From Carnobacterium_A antarcticum (lineage in GTDB: Bacteria; Bacillota; Bacilli; Lactobacillales; Carnobacteriaceae), in NCBI RefSeq assembly GCF_042658365.1, contig NZ_JBHSQC010000025.1: a stretch of 64,000 nt of DNA. One strand, 5' to 3'. A program made the position numbers and the translations under genes. Positions within the stretch are counted from its first letter, which is position 1. Each line of letters begins with the position of its first letter. Shown one piece after another: positions 1 through 6,517 of this stretch. Under the pieces are notes generated by a model, which was not told the DNA's origin, did no database searches, and worked only from the letters and a program-made list of their open reading frames with translations.

Positions 1-1
1 T

Positions 2-70
2 CACTTTAATTATTCCGATGTCTTAGAGAACTATAATTTAGGATTAGGTTGGGAGTGCAAATTAAAATAA
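2..70 (+). CDS. Possible 3' end of an unidentified gene cut by the window edge
   Basis: An open frame runs from the window edge to a TAA at 68-70 and encodes 22 residues ending in LGLGWECKLK. It looks like the C-terminus of a protein rather than random AT-rich sequence, because it has mixed hydrophobic and aromatic residues and no stop. The stretch is far too short to identify. If real it is either the last gene left of the island or the island's first gene. Confidence 0.25.
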   Translation, partial: HFNYSDVLENYNLGLGWECKLK

Positions 71-179
71 AAATAATAGGTATTCAAATGAAAATAATGC
101 TGAAAAAGAGCAGAATACATAAACCAAGACTTTTCTGTGACCCATGGGGATTGATCAAAGTTTGGATAAAAAAATAGCC

Positions 180-270
180 CTAACCTCTGTTCGCATCAGT
201 GGTTAGAGCTTGTACACCCTCGCTGTCAAGAAAAGATGATAGTGTTATTATATCATAAGTTGAGGGGGGA
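180..270 (+). promoter_or_regulatory. Leader of the PH/SHOCT gene: hairpin, shared motif and RBS
   Basis: A CTAACC/GGTTAG hairpin (180-185 with 201-206) is followed by TTATTATATCATAA at 245-258 and a strong GAGGGGGG ribosome site just before the ATG at 276. TATTAT may act as the -10 element, with CTGTCA at 223-228 as a -35-like hexamer 17 bases upstream. Near-identical leaders precede 911 and 3053, so the module is probably the island's own expression signal. That role is inferred. Confidence 0.4.
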
Positions 271-275
271 AAAGA

Positions 276-806
276 ATGTCTGTAACGTATGAAGAGTTAA
301 AAAAAATGAATAAAAATAATAAGCGAGGCATACTTATAAAAAAAGATTTGAAAAAGTTGCCATCGATTATAAATACAGATGAAACAGTTATTGATTTTAT
401 TTTATCTAATATAAAAGAGCAAGCTCTGTTAGTAATCACTAGTTCAAGAATTTTATTTATACAGTCTAAAACAGGTTTTGGTAATTTGGGAAGTAACGTC
501 TGGGATATTTCTTTAAATAAAGTGAATTCTGTTGATGTTTCTCTTCAAAAAATATATGGAGAGTTAACTATACACCACGGTTCAAGCTTTAAAAAAGTTG
601 AAAATCTTCCTTTAACGCAAGTGAATGGTTTCAAAAATACTATCAATCAAGCGATGTCTAATTTAACGAATAAAGTAGAGGTTACAAAACCGACCTCATC
701 CGCTTCTTCTTTTGAAGAGTTAAAAAAATACAAAGAGTTATTGGATTTGAATATAATTACTAAAGAAGAATTTGATAAAAAGAAAATAGAATTATTAAAT
801 TTATAG
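276..806 (+). CDS. PH-like and SHOCT domain protein, island cargo
   Basis: This 176-residue soluble protein has no signal peptide or membrane segment. Residues about 30-125 alternate hydrophobic beta strands (around LLVITSSRILFIQ and GELTIHHGSSF) in the manner of bacterial PH-like (bPH) domains. The last 30 residues (FEELKKYKELLDLNIITKEE and on) fit the short C-terminal SHOCT helix pair, which is often found at the ends of proteins with PH-like domains and thought to mediate oligomerisation. Family assignment rests on pattern, not a search. The start is the ATG after a very strong GAGGGGGG ribosome site. It stands alone in its own transcription unit between two hairpins. Lysine-rich, AAA/TTA-heavy codon use differs from the core genes downstream. 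Function is unknown; membrane or protein binding is only a guess. Confidence 0.65.
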   Translation: MSVTYEELKKMNKNNKRGILIKKDLKKLPSIINTDETVIDFILSNIKEQALLVITSSRILFIQSKTGFGNLGSNVWDISLNKVNSVDVSLQKIYGELTIHHGSSFKKVENLPLTQVNGFKNTINQAMSNLTNKVEVTKPTSSASSFEELKKYKELLDLNIITKEEFDKKKIELLNL

Positions 807-814
807 ACAAAAAA

Positions 815-850
815 GAACACCCCTTCCCTCGCCAAAGTTTAGGAGTGTTC
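815..850 (+). terminator. Hairpin between the PH/SHOCT gene and parA
   Basis: GAACAC at 815-820 pairs with GTGTTC at 845-850, and CCT at 822-824 pairs with AGG at 841-843 after one mismatch. The loop carries CCCTCGCCAAAG, which closely resembles the loop of the hairpin at 2943-2980. No T-run follows, so it may be a weak terminator or a protein or RNA target. Confidence 0.45.
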
Positions 851-881
851 GAATTAAAAGACAGTTCTGAGTGCCTTTTGG

Positions 882-906
882 TTATTATAACATAAGGCGG
901 AGGGAA
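882..906 (+). promoter_or_regulatory. Shared leader motif and RBS of the parA operon
   Basis: TTATTATAACATAA at 882-895 differs from the motif before position 276 at one base and lies 15 bases before the ATG at 911. A GGCGGAGGG ribosome site follows. TATTAT could be a -10 element giving a very short leader. I see no good -35 at matching spacing, so extra factors or another role remain possible. Confidence 0.4.
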
Positions 907-910
907 TATA

Positions 911-1876
911 ATGGATTCTGAAGTAGAAATAAAAGGCAAGGTAATATCTGTTTTAAATATGAAGGGTGGCGTAGGTAAAACAACTATAACAAAAGAAATC
1001 GGTTATCATCTTTCTACATTAAGAGATAAAAAAGTACTCTTAATTGATGTTGATCCACAACTTAATCTGACACAATCTCTTTTTCGTTTTTACGGATTTG
1101 CACAAACTGAAGAATTAGCCAAAAAGATCCTTGTAGAAGAAGAACAACTCCAAGAAGAGCTTCATGAAATTACTACTGAAGAAAGCAAGAATCTTAGTGA
1201 AGAAAAAAAGAAAGAAGTAAAACTAAAAATTTCTGAAGCAAGTATTGAAAGAGTTTTTTCAAGCACCACTTCTTCCCCAGCAAAGGAAAAAGAAGCGATA
1301 CAAATACTAGCACCTAACTTACATATAATTCCTGGTGAACTTGGAGTTGAATTCACATTAAGAAATCTAAACAGTGGTAAAATAGAGAACGGAATCTATG
1401 AATTCATTAAAAAGAACAATTTAAGAAACAAATATCATTATATAATAATAGATTGTCCACCTACTTATTCTTCATATACAATCGCTGCTCTAAAGCCAAG
1501 TGACTACCTTTTAATTCCAGTTAAACCAGAAGCTTATTCTATAACTGGGGTAGATATGCTAATGAACGTTATAAAAAGTGTTGTCGAAGAAAATGATCCT
1601 TACTTTGAAACAAAACCTTTGAAAAATCTAGGGATTATTTTTACTGATATAAAGCAATCGCCTTCAATCGGAACGACAAAATTAATAAAGGACATAACAG
1701 ATAGCGAAAAGATTGCAAAGCATCAAATAAACATTTTCGCAACTCGCTTTCTATCAAACGCCTATATGAAAAATAGGCTAGATTATTTTATTGATGCATC
1801 TAATAGTGAAAAGTCAAAATTGAATCTGGAAGTATTAGTAGATGAAATATTAGAAAGGATTGATGAGCTTGGATAA
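911..1876 (+). CDS. ParA-family ATPase, first gene of a three-gene operon
   Basis: The 321-residue protein has the deviant Walker A motif MKGGVGKTT at residues 17-25, the A' motif LLIDVDPQ near 43-50 and Walker B IIIDCPP near 180, which define the ParA/MinD/Soj class of dimerising ATPases. Such proteins position plasmids, chromosome origins or large complexes on the nucleoid. Between A' and Walker B there is a charged, helix-prone insert of roughly 60 residues, rich in Glu, Lys and Ser, longer than in compact ParAs. The next gene starts inside its 3' end, so the products are probably made together. No ParB homologue is recognisable. Two explanations are equally open: maintenance of the island as an excised circle, or positioning of an unknown complex formed with the two partners. 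Confidence 0.85.
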   Translation: MDSEVEIKGKVISVLNMKGGVGKTTITKEIGYHLSTLRDKKVLLIDVDPQLNLTQSLFRFYGFAQTEELAKKILVEEEQLQEELHEITTEESKNLSEEKKKEVKLKISEASIERVFSSTTSSPAKEKEAIQILAPNLHIIPGELGVEFTLRNLNSGKIENGIYEFIKKNNLRNKYHYIIIDCPPTYSSYTIAALKPSDYLLIPVKPEAYSITGVDMLMNVIKSVVEENDPYFETKPLKNLGIIFTDIKQSPSIGTTKLIKDITDSEKIAKHQINIFATRFLSNAYMKNRLDYFIDASNSEKSKLNLEVLVDEILERIDELG

Positions 1877-2267
1877 AGAAACAATTTATATTAAAAATCT
1901 TTTAGTTGACTTAGATAAAAAATCTAATGAAGAAAAGTTAAGAATTAATTTGTATACCATAATGATAACCGCTATATTATCAAAAAAAATATTTGTGAAA
2001 AACTCTGATATACCAGAATTTATATCAAAACTCAATATACATTATAAAGATTACGTTTACAGAAGTAGAACTTTGGTAGTAGCAAGAATAATTAGGGAAA
2101 TTGAAAAATCTGACAAAACTAAACTTTTAGTTTTCGTTAGCGAATTAAAAGAGTTACTTTTTGAAAGTAATAATAGTAGTAATCATGACAACAAAAAGAA
2201 GTTGCAAACAAAAGGAACTAATAATAATTCTGCAGATGATATATTAAGTCAGTTTAGGAGAGAATAA
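1863..2267 (+). CDS. Unrecognised small protein, second gene of the ParA operon
   Basis: This gene encodes about 134 residues, predicted mostly helical in residues 1-100, then an Asn/Ser/Lys-rich linker and a short tail ending DDILSQFRRE. The start is the ATG at 1863, four bases after AAAGG and overlapping the end of parA by 14 bases; a TTG at 1860 is the alternative. The stop overlaps the next ATG (TAATG), indicating translational coupling. In many partition modules the small gene after parA encodes the DNA-binding adaptor, and the flexible linker with a conserved-looking tail would fit a protein that contacts ParA. I recognise no family and no helix-turn-helix with confidence. Confidence 0.6.
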   Translation: MSLDKETIYIKNLLVDLDKKSNEEKLRINLYTIMITAILSKKIFVKNSDIPEFISKLNIHYKDYVYRSRTLVVARIIREIEKSDKTKLLVFVSELKELLFESNNSSNHDNKKKLQTKGTNNNSADDILSQFRRE

Positions 2268-2929
2268 TGAATTATAAAAAAGAAATTGAAGATTATACAC
2301 TATTTATAAATAGTTATTTTCCGGAAAGTTTATTTAACAGACAATTTAATTTTGTAAGAAAAAGAACTGATTTACTCTTTCGTTCGATTGAAATGACTGA
2401 TATTGTTTTAGATTATACTTACAATGAAAACATTGAGATGGAGTTGTTAAATGATTATAAACATCTATTATTAAAACTTTTATATATATCACCTGTTAAC
2501 GATTCCTATTTTTTAGCAATGACTTTTAGAGGACTATCAGAGTCTTTATTAAGAATTTTTTTATCGATTAATGTTGGGTCTGCTTATTCTCTATCTTATA
2601 TAAAATCACTTTCTTACAGAAACCTTTGGCCTGAATGCAATCAAATCTCTAAACATATAGGGTGTAAACAAAGTTTAGATAAATTAAATAATATTTTTAA
2701 AGATAATTCTAACGTCATCCATAATAAGAACTCAACACAAACTTCTATAAATTATTTAGAAAATATAATGGAAAATGAATCATATTCGTTTTCTTTAAAA
2801 GATTATAATCGTAATCTTAATGATATATCTAATTTTACTTTAGATTATTTTCCTATAATATTTGAGCTTAATTATGATTTGTTTTCAATGAACCAAAAAC
2901 ATGCTTACAAAGAAATTTTTAAGTTTTAG
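2267..2929 (+). CDS. Unrecognised 220-residue protein, third gene of the ParA operon
   Basis: The protein is helical, with many Tyr, Phe and Asn residues and no membrane segment or signal peptide. It starts at an ATG sharing one base with the previous stop. Residues near 150-160 read FKDNSNVIHNKN, a polar stretch ending in His like the conserved helix of some HEPN-type all-alpha domains. This is a weak resemblance and there is no clear Arg-x4-6-His motif. Low-complexity AT-rich codon use matches parA. Together with the ATPase it could be an effector or a cargo-binding subunit. I do not assign a function. Confidence 0.6.
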   Translation: MNYKKEIEDYTLFINSYFPESLFNRQFNFVRKRTDLLFRSIEMTDIVLDYTYNENIEMELLNDYKHLLLKLLYISPVNDSYFLAMTFRGLSESLLRIFLSINVGSAYSLSYIKSLSYRNLWPECNQISKHIGCKQSLDKLNNIFKDNSNVIHNKNSTQTSINYLENIMENESYSFSLKDYNRNLNDISNFTLDYFPIIFELNYDLFSMNQKHAYKEIFKF

Positions 2930-2942
2930 TTATATACGTAAA

Positions 2943-2980
2943 AAACACCACTCTCCCCGACCAAAGCGAAAGTGGTGTTT
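2943..2980 (+). terminator. Hairpin after the ParA operon
   Basis: AAACACCACT (2943-2952) pairs with AGTGGTGTTT (2971-2980). The loop contains CCCCGACCAAAG, similar to the loop of the 815-850 hairpin. Only three T residues end the stem, so it may be a modest terminator that also isolates the integrase gene. Confidence 0.5.
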
Positions 2981-3001
2981 AGCAAAAAAACAACCCGTAT
3001 A

Positions 3002-3050
3002 ACAGGGCTCTTTTCTATGCCCTATTGTACCATAAAATAGGAGGTTTTAT
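3002..3050 (+). promoter_or_regulatory. Integrase leader: hairpin, shared motif and RBS
   Basis: ACAGGGC (3002-3008) faces GCCCTATTGT (3019-3028) as a short hairpin. It overlaps CTATTGTACCATAA at 3022-3035, the third copy of the island leader motif, and AGGAGG follows before the ATG at 3053. The hairpin overlapping the motif suggests the integrase unit may be held back until read-through or opening. That is an inference. Confidence 0.4.
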
Positions 3051-3052
3051 CC

Positions 3053-4231
3053 ATGTGGATGGAAATATTAGAGAACGGAAAATTTAAATACATTGAACGC
3101 TACGAAGATCCTAAGACTAAAAATTACAGGAAAAAATCTACCACAATGAACTCAAACAGTAGACGTGCTTGGAACGAAGCGCAAAGAATATTAAACGCTA
3201 AAATAGAAGCCGCTTTAACTGAATCTAAAAAAGAACAAACGACCGGATTTGTTGATAACGAAAAATTGTTCTCTGAAACGCTGGATGAGTGGTTCTATAT
3301 TTTCGTACATAAGCCTAATGGTCATCCTCCAAAAGGTAGCACCGTTTCAAATTATTCATATATAATAGGACTTATGAAAAACAAATATATGATCGATGAA
3401 ATGGATTATAAAGTAAAAAATATGGATTTTAACGATGTTCAAAAAGTTTATGACCGACTCTTCCACGAATATAATTTCAGTATAAAATATATCGAGAAAT
3501 TCAAATTGATTATTCACGCAACATTTAATCACGCTTATAAAAATAAATACATTAAAAATTTAGATCCTTTGACTTTATCCAAAATACCAACACCAATACG
3601 TACCATCGAATCAATGGAAGCGGAAAGCATACCTCAGTATCTCGAGAAAGAAGAACTTGAAGCTTTGTTGGACAGAACGAAAAAAATGAATGTGGGGTAT
3701 TACAGCGTATTTTATGTACAGGCTTATACTGGGCTTAGAATAGGTGAATGTTTAGCTTTACAGGAAAAAGACGTAGAAGGCGCTCTTTTACACGTTAAAG
3801 GGACATATGACAACGTCACTAAAAGTCCTACACGTGGAGAAAAAACTATTCCTAAAACAAAAAAATCATTCCGATCTGTAGACATCAGTCAAGGCGTCAT
3901 AGATTGTATTGAAAATAGAATTGGATTGAATCTCCTTATCCCTAAAAAGCACAACGATTATATCTTTATTTCTAAAAAGGGTAATCCATATGATATATCG
4001 GTATTGAATACTTTTCTTCGGAAAATGAAAGATGAACTTAATCTTAAAACTAAATTGAGCACACATATATTTAGACATACCCATATTAGTATGCTAGCTG
4101 AATTAGGTGTACCTTTGAATGTAATTATGGATCGTGTTGGACATAGCGATAGAGGAACAACCGAGAAGATTTACACTCACGTTACTAACAAATCTAAGTC
4201 AGATTTGATAAATAAACTAAACGAATTATGA
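3053..4231 (+). CDS. int: Tyrosine recombinase (phage/ICE-type integrase)
   Basis: The 392-residue protein is full length for Tn916- or phage-type integrases. It has an N-terminal arm-DNA-binding region (residues 1-50), a SAM-like core-binding domain (about 75-175) and the catalytic domain. Catalytic residues are visible: Arg in TGLRIGE, Lys in the beta-hairpin TKKSFRSVD, His-x-x-Arg in THIFRHTHIS, His in VGHSDRG and the nucleophile Tyr in EKIYTHV. It performs site-specific integration and excision of the island. The start ATG follows AGGAGG closely. No excisionase gene is evident next to it, which is unusual; excision may use a host or distant helper. Confidence 0.93.
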   Translation: MWMEILENGKFKYIERYEDPKTKNYRKKSTTMNSNSRRAWNEAQRILNAKIEAALTESKKEQTTGFVDNEKLFSETLDEWFYIFVHKPNGHPPKGSTVSNYSYIIGLMKNKYMIDEMDYKVKNMDFNDVQKVYDRLFHEYNFSIKYIEKFKLIIHATFNHAYKNKYIKNLDPLTLSKIPTPIRTIESMEAESIPQYLEKEELEALLDRTKKMNVGYYSVFYVQAYTGLRIGECLALQEKDVEGALLHVKGTYDNVTKSPTRGEKTIPKTKKSFRSVDISQGVIDCIENRIGLNLLIPKKHNDYIFISKKGNPYDISVLNTFLRKMKDELNLKTKLSTHIFRHTHISMLAELGVPLNVIMDRVGHSDRGTTEKIYTHVTNKSKSDLINKLNEL

Positions 4232-4238
4232 AATCTCT

Positions 4239-4260
4239 GCCCCTTTTATGCCCCTTTTAT
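4239..4260 (+). repeat. Tandem 11-bp repeat after the integrase gene
   Basis: GCCCCTTTTAT occurs twice head to tail at 4239-4249 and 4250-4260, seven bases after the integrase stop. Directly repeated short sites beside an integrase gene often serve as arm-type integrase binding sites near attR. The assignment is positional only. Confidence 0.4.
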
Positions 4261-4292
4261 GAAATTAGGCGCTACAAACGTTGATACAAAGC

Positions 4293-4328
4293 AAAACACC
4301 CTTGAGCCATGGTCTCAAGGGTGTTTTT
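4293..4328. terminator. rpmF terminator, near the island boundary
   Basis: A 14-bp stem AAAACACCCTTGAG / CTCAAGGGTGTTTT with a short loop is followed by T residues in both orientations. On the minus strand it ends yceD-rpmF; on the plus strand it also stops integrase transcripts. The element's crossover point probably lies between 4232 and this stem. Confidence 0.8.
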
Positions 4329-4366
4329 AAAACATTATCTCAGGTTATAAGCAGTTTCTGTCCGCA

Positions 4367-4546
4367 TTACGCTTCTTTACTTACTACTTCTTTACCGTCA
4401 TATTGTCCACATGCTGCACAAACGTGATGGCTTTTTCTCAATTCCCCACAGTTAGGACATGGGTTCATGCCAGGCACTTCTAACTTGAAATGCGTACGAC
4501 GTCTATTTTTTTTAGCTTTTGATGTTCTTCTTTTTGGTACTGCCAT
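4367..4546 (-). CDS. rpmF: 50S ribosomal protein L32
   Basis: A 59-residue protein starts MAVPKRRTSKAKKNRRR. It carries the zinc-type pairs CPNC and CAAC in the middle and ends EVVSKEA. L32 is a small large-subunit protein near the peptidyl transferase region. Both CxxC pairs are intact, so this is the zinc-binding form. A strong AGGAGGTG ribosome site precedes the ATG. It lies downstream of yceD, the usual bacterial pairing, and its terminator borders the integrative island, making its 3' side the likely integration hotspot. Confidence 0.95.
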   Translation of the reverse strand: MAVPKRRTSKAKKNRRRTHFKLEVPGMNPCPNCGELRKSHHVCAACGQYDGKEVVSKEA

Positions 4547-4617
4547 TCTCTACACCTCCTTAAAGATTGCTTCTGCTTCTAATCGTTCAACTAGAAGAGA
4601 AGTTGTATGTTTTAATC

Positions 4618-5178
4618 TCACTTCTGATCATCCGATTCATCTTTAAATAAATCTTTTAAACCAGCAAAACGCGGATCCAAAGTTTCTGATTTTTGTTTTG
4701 CTTTATCTGAAAGATAATCTTCTTCAGACACCACAAGCCAATCACTTCCACTTGGCATTTCGTGTTCCTTTTCTTCCTCTTCAGTAAAAACCTGCATTGG
4801 AAGATTTAACAAGACAGCATCTTCAATCGCTTCAGATAGATCGATCAGCTCTTTATCTAAATAAATCACTGTTTCGTCTTCTTTGTCGTCTGTATAATTT
4901 GTAACTTGTTGCGGAACATAAATCTCATTTACCTCAATCGATAAAGGTACTAAGACTGGTTTTAATGATCTTGCAGAAGGTAGTGTCACATCTAATGAAA
5001 CAACCATATGAAGCAAGATGTCGTTTTCTTGAACAATCAGCGTTCCTTCCAAATGAATGGGAGAAACATCTAATATTTCTTCTTCTCTCTTCATCAGGGA
5101 CTCTTTCAAGTCAACCGTCTCAGAAAAAATAAGGGGTTCAAAGCGGTATTTTTGCAATTCGTTTAATGACCATTTCAT
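4618..5178 (-). CDS. yceD: YceD/DUF177 family protein, large ribosomal subunit accumulation
   Basis: The 186-residue acidic protein has the DUF177 layout: an N-terminal half with alternating strands and a C-terminal part with DPRFAGLKDLF close to the end, the family's best-conserved segment (D-P-R-x-x-x-L). The family acts in accumulation of 23S rRNA or the 50S subunit and is nearly always encoded just upstream of rpmF, as here. In many Firmicutes the usual Cys pair before the DPR segment is lost, and none is seen here. It is transcribed from a near-perfect promoter at 5208-5236. Confidence 0.88.
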   Translation of the reverse strand: MKWSLNELQKYRFEPLIFSETVDLKESLMKREEEILDVSPIHLEGTLIVQENDILLHMVVSLDVTLPSARSLKPVLVPLSIEVNEIYVPQQVTNYTDDKEDETVIYLDKELIDLSEAIEDAVLLNLPMQVFTEEEEKEHEMPSGSDWLVVSEEDYLSDKAKQKSETLDPRFAGLKDLFKDESDDQK

Positions 5179-5207
5179 TTTCCATCACTCCTAAAGCAAC
5201 AAAGGTA

Positions 5208-5236
5208 ATTATACTAGTCTCGCGGGCCTTTGTCAA
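5208..5236 (-). promoter_or_regulatory. Consensus sigma-A promoter of yceD-rpmF
   Basis: On the minus strand TTGACA (5231-5236) and TATAAT (5208-5213) are separated by exactly 17 bases, the full consensus. The start of transcription would be about 20 bases before the yceD ribosome site. This strength fits a ribosomal protein operon. Confidence 0.85.
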
Positions 5237-5305
5237 CGTATTTTACCTTACACCAAAAATGTTGTAACTCTTGTTTTCATTCCTATTTTCATAAGAAAAT
5301 CTTAT

Positions 5306-6505
5306 TTAATCTTTTTTCCAACGGATAGGCTGCCTTCGATAATCTTGTGAATCAGCTGGGTAAGAAAAAGCCAGATTATAGACTTCCCCCGCTTTGATGT
5401 CCAGTTTCCATAAACAAGCATTTTTTTGTTGAATATTAGTCAATAACGGCAGCGAAGCTTTCTTTTTCATTTGATTTAAATACTGTTGTCCTTCATGACT
5501 AAAACCTAAAATATGAAGAGCTTTGGGAAATTGGAGTTCTTTCATCATCTCTTCTGCTTTCACATCTAATAACAGATAAACACATAAACGCTGCAGCCTA
5601 ACCCAAGTATACCGTTTATTCTTGACTAAAGAAATAAAATGTTCAAACGTTTCCGCTTCTTTAACTTTTTCTTTTAAACGGTATTCAATCCCTTCAGTCA
5701 TCTGATAAACTGTCCGTAATTCCGCAACTGACTGGATGGTCAGTTGGTATTTCAGATACGGCCAAAAATTTTCCCACGAAAGAAATGCTGCTGTTTTTAA
5801 TGCTTCCCGACTATTTTCCGGCATGACTTCTGCCAGCTCAGTTAAAGCTTCTAAACGTAAAGGAGAATCAATCAGCTTTCTTCGGATAGCTGTTGCACTT
5901 GCGAATTCTTTAGAAGACACTTCTTGATCGTGGTATCCGGCCCCTTCTCTCTTCACTGTGTGTAACGTCATGGGATGGGCGTACTTAGCATTTTCTTTTG
6001 CATAAGCTAGGCCAAGTATGTTGTTGGGTGTCGTTTGGTCAAGCGCTTGTGCAGGCAGCAACTCTGACAGTACCTGCTGCATCTGAGCGGCGTAAGTCGT
6101 TCCATTATTCTGCAATTCTTTAAATCGTTCCTCTATCTGCTCCGATTCTTTTACAAAAAATTCAGCAACCGCTTGATATTCCTGCGCATCTCCGGTTTCT
6201 GCACCAAAACATAAATGTTCACATCCTAATGAATGCAATAAAGCCACTGCGCCTTTCGCAAAATAATCAGCGGGTTGTACGCTAAAAGCAACAGGCAATT
6301 CAATGACCATATCTGCACCTGCTGATAAAGCCATTTGAGTTCTAGTCCATTTATCAACAATGGCCGGTTCGCCACGCTGCAAAAAGTTTCCGCTCATCAC
6401 AGCAATCAAAACATCTGCTTTCGTTTGTTCTTTAGCTTGATGCAAATGGTACAGATGTCCATTGTGAAATGGATTGTATTCAACGATTACGCCGCAACTT
6501 TTCAT
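5306..6505 (-). CDS. tmcAL: tRNA(Met) cytidine acetate ligase
   Basis: The 399-residue protein begins with the nucleotidyltransferase signature EYNPFHNGHLYHL, with the HxGH-type box at residues 14-17, and has the family's internal GNFLQRGEPA segment. TmcAL (YlbM in Bacillus) uses ATP and acetate to make N4-acetylcytidine at the wobble position of elongator tRNA-Met. Length matches the family. It follows recQ with only 12 bases between, so the two are likely co-transcribed. No strong terminator is visible after it. Confidence 0.92.
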   Translation of the reverse strand: MKSCGVIVEYNPFHNGHLYHLHQAKEQTKADVLIAVMSGNFLQRGEPAIVDKWTRTQMALSAGADMVIELPVAFSVQPADYFAKGAVALLHSLGCEHLCFGAETGDAQEYQAVAEFFVKESEQIEERFKELQNNGTTYAAQMQQVLSELLPAQALDQTTPNNILGLAYAKENAKYAHPMTLHTVKREGAGYHDQEVSSKEFASATAIRRKLIDSPLRLEALTELAEVMPENSREALKTAAFLSWENFWPYLKYQLTIQSVAELRTVYQMTEGIEYRLKEKVKEAETFEHFISLVKNKRYTWVRLQRLCVYLLLDVKAEEMMKELQFPKALHILGFSHEGQQYLNQMKKKASLPLLTNIQQKNACLWKLDIKAGEVYNLAFSYPADSQDYRRQPIRWKKD

Positions 6506-6517
6506 TTTTCCCTCACC

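Larger units (their letters stand above)
276..4231 (+). mobile_element. Small integrative island with tyrosine integrase
   Basis: Five plus-strand genes of markedly higher A+T content lie against the opposite-strand core gene rpmF. The outermost is a tyrosine integrase whose stop is about 60 bases from the rpmF terminator, the usual layout of an element integrated at the end of a core gene. There is no relaxase, replication initiator, capsid or conjugation gene in the window, so the part seen here could move only by its own integrase or with help. The left end was not found and may be outside the window, so the start coordinate is just the first confident gene. Confidence 0.5.

Noticed and set aside
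4239..4260. CRISPR-like or tRNA-related repeat next to the integrase
   Set aside because: Only two 11-bp units are present and no tRNA gene is near; an arm-site or att role is more likely.
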